Positions 1 to 42,092 of a stretch of 64,000 bases of DNA are shown in pieces. The DNA comes from Eulemur rufifrons (lineage: Eukaryota; Chordata; Mammalia; Primates; Lemuridae): positions 51,133,501 to 51,197,500 of the forward strand of contig NC_090990.1 in NCBI RefSeq assembly GCF_041146395.1, in the 5' to 3' direction. The stretch's first letter is position 1. Each line of letters begins with the position of its first letter. The notes below the pieces were generated by a model. It searched no databases and was not told the origin of the DNA. It saw only the letters and a program-made list of their open reading frames with translations. The position numbers were made by a program, and so were the translations under genes.

Positions 1-30544
<30,544 letters not shown>

Positions 30545-30561
<17 letters not shown>

Positions 30562-30796
30562 GGCTGCGGCAGCGGCGCGGGCCTGTGAGCGGAGCGGCGG
30601 GCGGGCCTGGCTGCGGGGCCGAGCGGCGCGGGGGCCTGCAGTCACTGCGGCGGCTCCCAGGGGACTCGCGGGAGCAGGGTCTGCGGACTGGGCCAGCTGC
30701 GCGCTCGCGGCCTCGGCTCCCCGCAGAGCCGCCGCCCGTCCCCGCCCAGGGGCAGGGACGCCGGGGTTCACACCCTTGGAGACTTTGCTCCGGCAT
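30545..30796 (-). other. Upstream ORF overlapping the SLC35D1 start
   Basis: An ATG at 30796-30794 opens an 83-codon frame (MPEQSLQGCEPRRPC...) that passes the SLC35D1 ATG in another frame and stops with TAG at 30545-30547, 12 nt beyond the main start codon. It matters only if transcripts start upstream of 30796. The same frame is open further up, to an ATG at 31174. Confidence 0.6.
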
Positions 30797-30981
30797 TGTG
30801 CAACGCTGGGTCAGAGGGCAGGGGCCGCGCCGGGCTCGGCCTGGGCAGGGATTGGTGAGGGCCTGGAGAAGGGGCAGCCGCGCCCCTGAGCCCGGGGCCG
30901 AGAGGGAGAAGCGGGGGTAACTGTTCGGGGGCACCGGAGCGTCGGGCGACAAACCACAGACGCCTAGCGACGCGGTGGGCT

Positions 30982-30993
30982 TGCGCCTGCGCA
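30982..30993. promoter_or_regulatory. NRF1-like site TGCGCCTGCGCA
   Basis: It is near-palindromic and one base from the NRF1 consensus, about 420 bp upstream of the SLC35D1 ATG within the CpG island. NRF1 sites are common in such promoters. Function here is inferred only. Confidence 0.55.
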
Positions 30994-31739
30994 CAAGCAC
31001 GCGCTGGGTCTCTCGGCGGAGTTCCCAGTACCTGAAGCGGGGGACACTGGTGGAGGGGCTGGGGGCTAGACGGCCGTATTCTCCAGATAACTGCCGCCAC
31101 AAAAGTGGAGACTCTCCACCCCTCCGTATCGAGTGGCTGGCCGAGTAGTTACGGTATGTTGCGTCTAGACTCATTTTGAATGCTCTTTTGGTCTCTCTTG
31201 CAGAAGGTCAAACAGAGCCCTTCAAAAGTATTAGATGTGGATCAACAGTAAACGCTCAACAAACATTTCATTCTACATGCTTCAGGCTTCTTACACTTTC
31301 TGAAACAATACTTTCTTTGCAGATCATGGAGAAAGTTTTTAAGAAAAATGTTGACATATCCAAAAAAGTAGCAAGATAATTAAGCACTTTGAAGTTTGGC
31401 GAAGTGCAAGGTGTTTGGAGCCTAAAAGACTTGACGTCCAATTCTAGGATTCCTAGAAATGCACTACCTCCCTAACCCCCTACCCTCCTCACCACCACCA
31501 TCCCCCCAAGCTGTGTGCTCTTGGGGCCAATTAGATGACCTCTCTCCGAACCTGCATATCCCCGTCTCTATGGATGTAAAGCTAGCATAGAGCTAGTTTT
31601 CTGTAAATGGAAGCCATTATTATATAACAGAAGCAAATCATTATCAGTTTAAGCAAAGAAATTACATATCTAATTTTAATAGATTAGGAAAGAAGAACAT
31701 TGAATTATTTTTCTAAATGCTTGGTCTACATCATTTTTT

Positions 31740-32510
31740 TATTTCTTTTTTTCTTATTTTTAAATTGTGGTAAAAATGTACGTAACAAAATTAATCACTT
31801 TAACGCAACCCACCCCCCTTTTATTTTGAGACAGGGTCTTGCTTTGTCGCTCAGGCTAAAGTACAGTGGCACGATCATAACTCACTGCTACCTCAAACTC
31901 CTGGACTGGAGTGATCCTCCCAGCTCAGCCTACCAAGTAGCTGGGACTACAGGCGCACACACGCACATCACCACCCTTTACTAATTTTTAACTTTTTTGT
32001 AGAGACAGGTCTCACTCTGTTGCCCAGGGTAGTCTCAAACTCCTGGCCCTAAGTGATCCTCTGGCTCAGCCTCCCAAAGTGCTGGGGTTACAGGTGTGTG
32101 CCACCATGACCAGTCCATTTTAACCCTTTGAGTGTACAATTCAGTGGCATTAAGTACATTCACATGTTGTGCAACCATCACCACTAATCCATCTTCAGAA
32201 CTTTTTCAACATCTCAGACTGAAACTCTTTACTCATTAAACAATCACTTCCCATTCCCCACTTCACCCCTCTATCTCCCCTACCAGTGTTCTACATTCTG
32301 TCTCTGTGAATTTGACTACTTGAGATACCTCATATAAGTGGGATCATACAGTATTTGTCCTTCTGTGCCTGGCTTATTTCACTTAGCATAATGTTTTCAA
32401 GGTTCATCCACATTGTAGCCTAAGTCAGAATTTCCTTCTTTTTTTAATGCTGAATAACATTCCATTGTATATGTTTAATTGATCTATATCTTTTTAACTA
32501 TTCTGGGAAC
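31740..32510 (-). mobile_element. Old L1 3' UTR fragment, split by an Alu
   Basis: The text TTGTGGTAAAAATGTACGTA and AAAATTAATCACTTTAAC resumes after the Alu as TTTTAACCCTTTGAGTGTAC. It continues TTCATCCACATTGTAGCC and ATAACATTCCATTGTATATG. This is the reverse of an L1M-type 3' end. Confidence 0.75.
31806..32116 (-). repeat. Dimeric Alu inserted in L1 fragment
   Basis: TTTTGAGACAGGGTCTTGCT marks one arm and GTAGAGACAGGTCTCACTCT the other. It ends GTGTGCCACCATGACCAGTC. It is an older, diverged copy. Confidence 0.88.
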
Positions 32511-32559
32511 ACCTCTGTTCTTGGTATGTTCTTTAAGAAGAGTTCACACACAGGATGAG

Positions 32560-32895
32560 GTTCTTAACATGTCCTACAAAGTCTTAGGTGATGTGGCTCC
32601 TGCCCACACGTCCATGGCCACTATTCACATTTACCCCTCCCTAAGCTGCAGATAAATCAACAACATGGGTTCATGCTTCTGCCTCTTTACTCTCATATTT
32701 CTTCCATCCAGGATGCTTTTTCTCTCCTTCTCCTTACCCATCTCCTGAAGAACTCTTACTTTTCCTTTAATATTTAGGCAAAACATTGCCTCCTGTCTGG
32801 CCAACCTGCCTTCACACTTCCCCTCCCTTCACTCCACAGAATTGACATCTCTCCTTTGTGCCTCTCCCTGCCATCTTTGAATGCCCCCTTTATAG
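32560..32895 (+). repeat. LINE-2 3'-region fragment
   Basis: It has L2-type text: GTCTTAGGTGATGTGGCTCC, CTTCCATCCAGGATGCTTTT, AGGCAAAACATTGCCTCCTG. Confidence 0.7.
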
Positions 32896-32897
32896 AG

Positions 32898-33293
32898 TGT
32901 CTGAGCCTGTTCATGCTGCTATAACAAAATACCTGAGAGTGAGCAATTTTAAAAGAACAGAAATGTATTTTTTCACAATTCTGGAGGCTGAGTGCAAGAT
33001 CAAGGTGCTGGCAGATTGGTTTTCTGGTGAGGGCTGATCTCTCTGCTTCCAGATGGTGCTTTTACTACTGCATCCTCTGAAGAGGAAGAGCACTATGTCG
33101 TCACATGTCAGAAGAGACAGAATGTCAATAAAGGACAAACACTGAGTGAAGCCTCTTTTGTAAGGCATTAATCTCATTGATGAGGGCAGAGCCCTTGTGA
33201 CTTAAACACCTAAAGGCTCCTCCTCTTAATAATATCACATTGGTGATTAAGTTTCAATGTATGAATTTTGGGGGGCACACTCAGACCATAGCT
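32898..33293 (-). mobile_element. MaLR-type solo LTR
   Basis: The reverse LTR reads CTGTTCATGCTGCTATAACA, CACAATTCTGGAGGCTGAGT, CTCATTGATGAGGGCAGAGC and GTATGAATTTTGGGGGGCAC. It is ERVL-MaLR by family knowledge and carries no genes. Confidence 0.85.
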
Positions 33294-33549
33294 TAGAGGC
33301 TCTGGATTACATGTTTATATATCATTCTCTTCTACTATACAGTGAGCTGCTTGAGGACAGAAACAGGCAGGGATGCTTAACACAATTTAGATGTTTCTGT
33401 TGAATGAATCAATAAGTGATGAAACTAATAACAAGGAAAATGACCAAATTTATTCCTTGACTGCTGGGAGCAGAAGAAAAATAACAAGAAACATCCCCAT
33501 GGAAAAAAAATATTATTATAAAAGTAACAATGCCCCTCATAACAAAAAT

Positions 33550-33595
33550 AAATATATACATATACACACACACACATACATACACATATATTTTT
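33550..33595. repeat. TA/CA-rich simple repeat
   Basis: Alternating TATACATATACACACACACA then CATACATACACATATA. Confidence 0.85.
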
Positions 33596-33644
33596 ATTCA
33601 TTTTAAACATATCCAGAATAGAACCAGGAAAGAACATTGATATT

Positions 33645-33845
33645 CAAGCCAGACTATGCCTCTGACACTTACTAATTTTGTGACCTTGGGCAAATTACTG
33701 GGTATTACTGTGCTTCAGTTTCCCCATCTGTAAATGGGGTTAACAATAGTACCCACCTCAGAGGGTTGTGGTGACAATTAAATTTATAATAAATATAAAG
33801 TGGTTGGAACATAATAAATACTTTACAAGTGTTCATTATAATTAC
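33645..33845 (+). repeat. MIR SINE
   Basis: TGTGACCTTGGGCAAATTAC, CAGTTTCCCCATCTGTAAAT and CACCTCAGAGGGTTGTGGTG form a well-preserved MIR. Confidence 0.92.
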
Positions 33846-33869
33846 CATTATTATTATTATACAACCTTT

Positions 33870-34185
33870 ATCACTTCACTTACCATTCCTTGAAGGTCTT
33901 TCTGCGACAGCCCATAAACTCTACCTCATTCTTTTCAAAGGCTGAAGAATGTTCTGTCAGTCAGGTGCATCATAATTCATGTAACCTTTCTTATGGACAC
34001 TTAGGTTATTATCAGTTTTTCAGTTTATGAAAACAATCTTTGTCCATTCAACTTTGTACAGGTATAAGTTTCTAGAAGTGGAATTGTTTAGTTAAAGGCT
34101 ACTTTTGAAAACATTAGTAGAATTAGCAAATTGATCTCCAAAGAGGTTATACTAATTGTATATTCCCACTAACACTGTATGAAAA
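33870..34185 (-). repeat. Old L1 3' UTR fragment
   Basis: TTCTAGAAGTGGAATTGTTT, TAGCAAATTGATCTCCAAAG and ATATTCCCACTAACACTGTA are L1M-type 3' text in reverse. Confidence 0.65.
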
Positions 34186-34484
34186 TGGAACCCTCTTTTA
34201 TAAAGTCAGAGGGCAGCAGTGGGGAACACTGAAAGAGATCAAGTTCTACCCTGTGGAGGTATGAAATGCCAGATACAAGTTGATGCAATAAATCAATTGC
34301 AATTACACAAAATGAAAATAAATCTAAGAGTACTGATCCAGGCAACTACTGTTGTTTTTCCCAGCATGATTACGTTATTTATTAACAAATACTAAAGACC
34401 TACCACAGGCCACAAACTGTGTTGGATTTTCTCAACGCCGGTAATGATTTGGATGCTGTGGACCTTTAGTAAAATGCTATGGAG

Positions 34485-34797
34485 TTAAGTGGGGCACAGT
34501 GGCTCACGCCTGTAATCCTGGCCCTCTGGGAGGCTGAAGCAGGAGGATCCCTTGAGCTCAGGGGTTCAAGACTAGCCTGAGCAAGAGTGAGACCCTGTCT
34601 CTACTAAAAATAGAAAGAAATTAGCCAAACAACTAAAAATATATAGAAAAAATTAGCTGGGCATTATGGCGCATGCCTGTAGTCCCAGCTACTCGGGAAG
34701 CTGAGGCAGGATCACTTGAGCCCAGGAGTTTGAGGTTGCTGTGAGCTAGGCTGACGCCACGGCACTCTAGCCTGGGCACCAGAGTGAGAAAAAAAAA
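34485..34797 (+). repeat. Strepsirrhine-type Alu with perfect target duplication
   Basis: Perfect 14-bp flanks AAAATGCTATGGAG lie at 34471-34484 and 34798-34811. The linker reads AACAACTAAAAATATATAG and the right arm contains GAGCTAGGCTGACGCCACGG. Confidence 0.95.
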
Positions 34798-35599
34798 AAA
34801 ATGCTATGGAGATTAATGGCATCAAGCATTCTCATTGGATGGTCATATCATAGTAGGATTTTCTCTCTTTCTCATAGTATAAGTACTTAGACTTTGGAGC
34901 AATTTTTGTTATGTTAGGTACTCAGTTACATTTCCTGACCTCAGTAATATCAGTCACAGAATTACATATGGGTGATTTATACATTATTTGGTAAAATTGA
35001 ATAAATATTGAAACATACCTAAAAAAGTTGTTGAAGATTGGAAAGACTACATTAGATGTTCTCATTGAGGTACAAGTCTACTCTATTTGGAAAGATCAAC
35101 TTTGTGGGTTGATAAATTTTATATCTTGCTGGGTAGAATTACGAGCAAAAAAACTCTTATTTGTAATTAAATCACGTCTTTTTATCAATACATTGCCTTT
35201 AGCCATCATGTTTTTCTATGAGGGAAAATTGATTCTGTACACTATTTTTTAACATAACTCATATTATTTCTTTTCCCTATACTTCTGCCTTTCCCCTGGC
35301 TCCCTTGCTGTTCTTATACATGAATTTATGTAGGCCTCTTTTGGTATCCACCTCCATTCACCAGGTTTTTGTTTCACTGTCAGCCTAGATCATACCCAAT
35401 GAACTGCTATGTTCCAGCACTGATTACTTGATAGTCAGGAAGCAAAGGTCATACATGTTTCCTATTTGAATAATATTTTTAAAATACTGAAAACAAAAGA
35501 GCATAGAGCTTCTCTGAAGTGCCTTGTACTTTTCTATGTTGGGATGGAAGGAAGGAACTTATTGACCAGTGATGGTGAGGCTAGCAATATGCTACTATT

Positions 35600-35745
35600 A
35601 TAATTCATTATCATATTTCATCCTTACCACTCTAGGAAGTAAGTATGGTGAAACAACTTAGGAACAGGAAATAGGGCTGAGAGGAAGTATCAGGCATGCA
35701 CTGGGTCCCACAGCTCTAAGTGACTGTGTACAGATTTGGCCCTAG
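35600..35745 (-). repeat. MIR-like fragment (diverged)
   Basis: The text TTTCATCCTTACCACTCTAG, then a CTAAGTGACTGTGTACAGAT segment, fits a diverged reverse MIR. Confidence 0.4.
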
Positions 35746-35766
35746 GTCTGTTCAACACTTAGTCTG

Positions 35767-36118
<352 letters not shown>

Positions 36119-36299
36119 TTAATCTGTGCTCCTCCTCTAGACAATCCTGCTTCATTTGGGGCAGGTGGACATACCTACTTTTTAAAGAAGTTCTAGGGAT
36201 GTCAATACTTGCTTCAATTACCAAGTTTAGTGTTTGTCAACCCGATGAAGAAGAATAAATAGGATAAAGGAACAGCAATCTATTGAAGTCAACCCCTTC

Positions 36300-36850
36300 C
36301 AAACCAGTTTTATCCCCTCTGCTACATTGAAGTTGCTCACCCCTCAGTCACTCTTGACCTCCATGAAACTGAATCCAATGGACACTCTTAGTCCTCCTGC
36401 TTGACCACTGACTGCATTTACACTGCTGACGTTCTCCCTTCCTTTAGCTACACTCTCTTCCCTTGACTTGTGGATCAGCACACTCTACGGAACCCCTCCT
36501 GGTTCTCTGACCGCTCCTCATGCTGCTTTGCTGGTTCCTCCTCTTCTACCAGATCTGTAAAGTTTTGCATTCCTCAGGGCCCAGTCTTGGGTATCCTCTT
36601 TTCATCTTACTAAATAATCTTATTCCATCCCATGGTTTCAGTTATGGTTTGTTGTTCTGGCAATGCTTCCCAAATCTATATTGCTTATGTTCTCTGAAAC
36701 TCCAAATTAATATATCCAACTGCCTTCCAAATGTCTTCTCTTGGTTAACTCTTTCTGATGCTCCTCAGACGTCTAAAACTAATCTCATCATTATCCCCTC
36801 AACCCCAGAATCCTGCTTCTCCATTGTTCCCTATTGTCTCAGGGAATGAA
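36300..36850 (+). repeat. LINE-2 reverse-transcriptase fragment
   Basis: The order TGCTGGTTCCTCCTCTTCTA, ATTCCTCAGGGCCCAGTCTT (a decayed V-P-Q-G-S-V-L-G region), CAACTGCCTTCCAAATGTCT, and ATCCTGCTTCTCCATTGTTC follows L2 ORF2. It is frame-broken. Confidence 0.75.
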
Positions 36851-36919
36851 TCCTGACAGCTGAGATCCTGGCTATCTTAGCCATCCAAAATGCTTACTAC
36901 TTCCCATTTATCAGCTCTG

Positions 36920-37622
36920 AACAGCATCATTTAATCAATGTATTGAACCAATTTATTTTGTACTGGAATTTCAAGATGATCAAGATCTCCATGAACTATA
37001 TATTATGGCAAAAATTTCCTGTAACCTGGCGGCAAGACTGTGATTCTATACTGCTGGCCCTGACATGTAAGAAGCAAACTGCTTTTAGTTGGTCCTTATA
37101 AACTAATACAAAGAAAAAAGCATTTGTCATGTTAATGGCTGCATACTAGGATCAGGAGCTGTCCTGTTGATTTGCCTCAGTAAAAATACTATATCTGGAA
37201 CTATAACTGGGGTCACCTCCTGATTAAGTTTATAATCACACTCAGTTGTTGCCAAGATTTGCCTTCTGCATTGGACAAACAGGTAACTTAAATGGGGATT
37301 GATAGGATTCATGCATCTTTTATGAATGATGACACTAATCTGCAAATTCCTAAAGATGTGGTATTTATGTTTGTTTATTGTCCTAGTAGGAAAGGGAAAT
37401 TCCATAGGCTTCCTCGTTCTACCATCATGGTCCATATTCCATGGGTCAGAGGACCAATGTGAGGAGTTCATCAGTTGCTAACTATATCTATTATGCCTAA
37501 ACATGTCTCCTACAATTACACATTCAAGAACTGGAGAAAATAACTACACAGTGGATCTTCAGCCCTACTGGGCACACTGTGTTTCAAATTTGAGCTAGGA
37601 CTCCAGTTATCATCTTGCCCAC
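36920..37622. other. Possible ERV-internal relic left of the MaLR LTR
   Basis: Non-unique-looking text with a 114-codon minus frame at 37127-37471 abuts the left end of the MaLR LTR. Its position next to an LTR suggests decayed internal sequence. I recognise no retroviral domain. Low confidence. Confidence 0.3.
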
Positions 37623-37675
37623 TGCTATAGTCTGCATGTTTGTGTCTCCCTCCAACCCCAATTCATATGCTGAAA

Positions 37676-38206
37676 TTGTCAACATAAAAAATATGGAGAG
37701 ATGGATCTCTAAGTAAAAAGGCTTTATTTGGAAATAATATATGAGACATATGATTGCAACCTAGTACACACATACAGACCAGGGTGGCCTCCAGAGTGTA
37801 TGGAGAACCAAGTCAAAGGTTAGGGTTTTATTGGGGAAAGAAGTTTAGAGTGAATTGTTTTACAAGAAAGTTCATTGGTGCTGGCAGCATCTTACAAGAG
37901 CTGGCAAGTTCTGATTGTCAAAATGTCGGTAATTGCTAGGTAGTTGTAATCTTGGAATTATGGTTAGGCCTTTGCAGTTTAGAATTGGGCTTGTAAAACA
38001 GTGTGTCAGGCAAGTATTCTTGTATAAGTGACTATCTGTCCTTGTTTGAGTCATGTAGTAAGCTGCTGTTTGGAAAAATTTCATTATAGTTTGTATTATC
38101 AGGCAAATTGTGTGTGAGAACCCTTCCTTCATGGCCTTCCCTGGCTCCATTTTGCCAGGGTTTGACACAACTGACTGCATTTTGAATTTGATAACTGTCA
38201 TAAAAT
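37676..38206 (-). mobile_element. LTR-like element nested in the MaLR LTR
   Basis: On the minus strand it has LTR-like features: a CCAATAAAACCC motif, a second AATAAAGCC signal near the end, and a TTTTTATGTTGACA terminus ending in CA. It separates the MaLR text GCTGAAATTG from GAACCCCAAACATG. The family is not named and the exact ends are uncertain. Confidence 0.6.
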
Positions 38207-38417
38207 GTGAACCCCAAACATGATAGTTTTAGGAGGTGAGGCCTTTGGGAAATGTCTTCCATGGGGATGGAGACCTCATGAATGGGATTGGTATTCTTAT
38301 AAAAGAGACCTAAGAGAGACCCCTAACCCCTTCTACCACGTGAGGACACAGCTAGAAGGCACCATCTATGAACCAGAAAGCAGGCCCTTACCAGATACCA
38401 AATCTGTCTGTGCCTTT

Positions 38418-38718
38418 TCTTTATTTTTTTCTTATTTTTTCTTTTTTTTAAAAAAAGGAGACAGAGTCTCCCTATGTTGTCCAGGCTGGAGTGCAGTGGC
38501 TATTCACAGGCGCTATCCCACTACTGATCAGCATGGGAGTTTTGATCTGCTCTGTTTCAGACCTGGGCCGGTTCACCTCCTTAGGCAACCTGGTGGTCCC
38601 CTGCTCCTGGGAGATCACCATATTGATGCTGAACTTAGTGCGGACACCCAATCGGTGTAGCTCACTACAGCCCAGAACTCCTGGACTCAAGGGAGCCTCC
38701 TGCCTCAGCCTCCCTTAC
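38418..38718 (-). pseudogene. RN7SL: 7SL RNA retropseudogene (5'-truncated, S domain kept)
   Basis: The minus strand contains 7SL sequence that Alus lack: GGTGTCCGCACTAAGTTC, ATCAATATGGTGATCTCC, GGGGACCACCAGGTTGCCTA, GTGAACCGGCCCAGGTC, CATGCTGATCAGTAGTGGGA. It then continues into the Alu-like 3' part and an A-rich tail. About the first 45 nt of 7SL are missing. Perfect 10-bp duplications CTGTGCCTTT (38408-38417, 38719-38728) show L1-type insertion. With the 5' promoter part absent it is very unlikely to be a working SRP RNA gene. Confidence 0.93.
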
Positions 38719-38835
38719 CTGTGCCTTTATCTCTGAGATTTCCCAGCCTTCAGAACTGTTATAAATAAATTTCTGTTGTTTATAACCTATCTAGTTAATG
38801 ATATTTTGTTATAGCAGCTTGAATAGACTAAGACA

Positions 38836-40230
38836 ACTACATAAGCCCCCAGTTTCATTGGTAGACTGCAGTGCTGTGGGTACCCAGCAATTAGTTATCA
38901 ATTAGCCAGTGTTTGATAATCCCCAAAAGGTCCGGGTATTTCCTTTTCCCCAGTACACAGTCATCCTACTAAATGGCTCCAGTTCCCTTGGGGAAGACTT
39001 GAAGGAAGACATACAGTATACACTTGTGGCTATGACACAGGGGCCTTCCTCTAAGAGACCTGACCTCCCCTTCAATCCAAGGAGTTCTGATTCTATAAAT
39101 TGGCTTAGCTCTGGAAACTGAGTGAAAGACCATTACTTTACATCTCAGAGACTCAAATAAGGTTTTTTGCTATCAGGCCTGATTTTTCCTATTATATAGA
39201 CTAAATACCATTTTAGTAGGCTGCCTATGTATTCCATTCTTAGGGACATTATAATAAACTAATTACTGCAAAAGATTCCTGTGGATCAAAATATTCTGAT
39301 TACCACAGTGTTACTGCTTTCCTCTGATGGCAAATATTCCCCCCCTTCTTTGGTGGTTAAGTACTGCTACTTGCCTCTGATGCTCCAAAACTTCCATCAT
39401 CTCTATTAAATTGGGGAGGCCATCTCAATAGTGCAATTGCCCACCATACGTAGCTCCTTACAGAGGACAGCCACAACAGAACTTCTCAAGGACATACATG
39501 GTCTATACACAAATGTGTTTCTCAACATGTTGGTGATAGGATTGTCTTCTGAATTCTCTCAAGGATGTAGCTGAAGAATAGATGTGTAGATTAGTCATGA
39601 TAAATATACTCCAACATGCCTATCTCCCTAAGCCTTGGAATTTCTTCCTCCACACTATAATGGGGAAAGTTCTGGTATCTCAACCTCATTAAACAGATGT
39701 GTCTCCACTGCAAGTTTTAGGGTCCCTTTTCTTCCCATTTTTCTAACTTCTACATGAGAAACCTGGCTAGGGTGTAAATTCAACTGATGTTGTAAATTCT
39801 GTAAACGGACCAATTAAATCTTTCTTTATTTTTAGCAATATTGGCCCCGTGGCTACAAGAAAAGAGAGATTCTTTCAGGGCTGCCATAGGATCTCTCTGG
39901 CTCTCTGATGAAACTTTATAGAGAGTATAAGGACCTGAACTTGTTATTTTCTTTCTGTGTTTTATTGAACTCCAGAATCTATCCCACACCGCAGCCCACA
40001 TAGTATTAATGCTAACAGTTAAATGCAGGCAGATGCTCCCAAGGCACTTGCTTCAGCAGGAACTTCATCACAATCAACTATAGGTGATAATTTAATGAAT
40101 CATGATACTTTTGCATGACATGGATTACCAACATTCATTTTGCATTATCAGGAGCTCAGCACTACATTTAAGCTCAAGGACAAAACCAAACTAATTCCAA
40201 ATCCCATCTTCCAAGGTCTATTTCCTGAGA
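38836..40230. other. Possible ERV-internal relic right of the MaLR LTR
   Basis: This continues the same kind of text as 36.9-37.6 kb: short broken frames and no single-copy signal. It could be the decayed interior of the element whose LTR is at 37.6-38.8 kb. I recognise no domain, so this is inference from position. Confidence 0.3.
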
Positions 40231-40925
40231 CTAATTTCTGTATCAATTAGTGTCCAGTCACGAGACAGAAACCACACAGCTTATTTGATTAGAGAGAATT
40301 TTACATAAAGAATGATTAACTAGGTAAATTAAAGGTTAAAAAGAAACTCCCCCAAAACGCTTAAAAAAAAAAAAACTAAGGTATTATGGAGGTAGCAACT
40401 GCAGGAAGGGCAGAAGGGACAAAGTAAAGAGGCTAGAATTATTAAAACTTAGAAACTTAGAGGAAGGGACCCCAATAGCTAAAACTCAGACCTCTGAGGA
40501 AGGGATGCTTCTCAAACGATACTGGGATCTCTGAGTTCAAAGGAGGATTCCTGTAAGGCTAGCATCCAGACCTTTGAAGACAAAGCACCATCTGGCTGGC
40601 GATGTTGGCTTGGTGTCGGGGAGAGAAAGGATGGAGGAAGTGGAGCTGGGTTCCATGATGAGGCTGGTTCTACAAATTCAGGAAAAACTGCAAACTGCAT
40701 TCATCTACCCCTATGGGAAGGACTTGCTGCTTCTGGAGTGAAGAATCGTTGCTGGAGTGAGGCTACCATACCAGGAAGGAGATAGGAAGAAGCATTTTCT
40801 TCTTCCTCCTCCAGCTTTTCAGTATCCCTCTGGTGCCACCTATGGCAGACTTTATGTAGAGCCATCCAGCAAAGCAGAAATGTGATTTGCAATTCACAAG
40901 CCATCAGCTTCACAGAGTCAAATAG
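40230..40925. repeat. Unassigned interspersed repeat-like block
   Basis: It starts CAGTCACGAGACAGAAACCA with ATTAGAGAGAATTTTACATA, text that I recognise as repetitive in mammals without being able to name the family. Its end is unclear. Confidence 0.35.
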
Positions 40926-41079
40926 AGAGGGGTTTGGAGCTGAAAGACGATAACTTAATAACTGTCACACCTGTTTTAGTTAAGATGCCACCATCCGCCC
41001 AGTTGCCACTTGTCAAGTATGGTAGTCATCCTCACGGCCTTCTCTCTTCCCACCCGCCGTACATAAGCTCTTAAGGATC

Positions 41080-41620
41080 TCTCAGGTCTGAGCCCACGGC
41101 CATCACCATCATCCCTTACCAAGACTACTGCAATGGCATCCCCACTAGTCTTCAGGCTAAATGACTGTTCCCCTCCAATTCATTCTCAGCAGCCATAGTG
41201 ATTTTGTCAAAATGCAGATCTGGTTATCAGAATAAAATGTATCTCCTGCTTTGTTTCACTACACTCTCATTTTGGCTTTCCCTTCTCTATTCATATGTGT
41301 CGTTCTTTACTTCATCAAACACAACCTGTTATTTCTGGACCTTCCACCTGCTCACTTGACTTAGATTAATCTCCCATTCCTACAAACCCCACCTTCCTCC
41401 ACTGGCTAACTCACTCAAGTCTCAAATAAACTAGATAATCTTCAGTAAGGTATTCCCTAACCCCACACACCATTCCTACCTGCTCCTTAAGAGGCATAAT
41501 AACTTGAGTTACTATTTGAAATATTCGTTTTGTCTCTTCTGCCTATCACCTTGCCCCCACCATTCACATTCAAGCTGTAATGCAAGGGCTGCTGTTTATC
41601 CCTGATGGTTGCTACTGGAA
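41080..41620 (+). repeat. LINE-2 3'-end fragment
   Basis: CACTGGCTAACTCACTCAAG, AGTAAGGTATTCCCTAACCC and CCTGCTCCTTAAGAGGCATA are in L2 order. Confidence 0.55.
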
Positions 41621-41850
41621 TGTATTCAGAATGCATGCTGCAGATTCTTAGATTCCGTACTTAAAATTTAATGGTCCACAAAGATTTTAGAAAGAATCTT
41701 TTTTTCCCCTGCCTACTCACTCATTCTAAATCAGATAAACACCTTCCAAACCTCTATTCTCACAGTCTTCCCCAACTCAGTTGATGGAAACTCTATCCTT
41801 CCAGTTGCTTAGGCCAAAAGATTTAAACTCCTCTCTCCCCTCACAGCTCA

Positions 41851-42092
<242 letters not shown>

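Larger units (their letters stand above)
37623..38835 (+). mobile_element. MaLR-type LTR split by two insertions
   Basis: The LTR runs from TGCTATAGTCTGCATGTTTG to GAATAGACTAAGACA, with TG...CA ends. Inside it are TTTAGGAGGTGAGGCCTTTG, ATGAATGGGATTGGTATTCT, CACGTGAGGACACAGCTAGA and the AATAAATTTCTG poly-A signal. A second LTR-like element (about 37676-38206) and a 7SL retropseudogene (38418-38718) interrupt it. Confidence 0.85.

Noticed and set aside
37127..37471. 114-codon minus frame
   Set aside because: No recognisable domain, and it lies in probable repeat-derived sequence beside an LTR.
38472..38690. 72-codon minus frame (MSPGVLGCSEL...)
   Set aside because: It is a translation of the 7SL RNA copy, not a protein gene.
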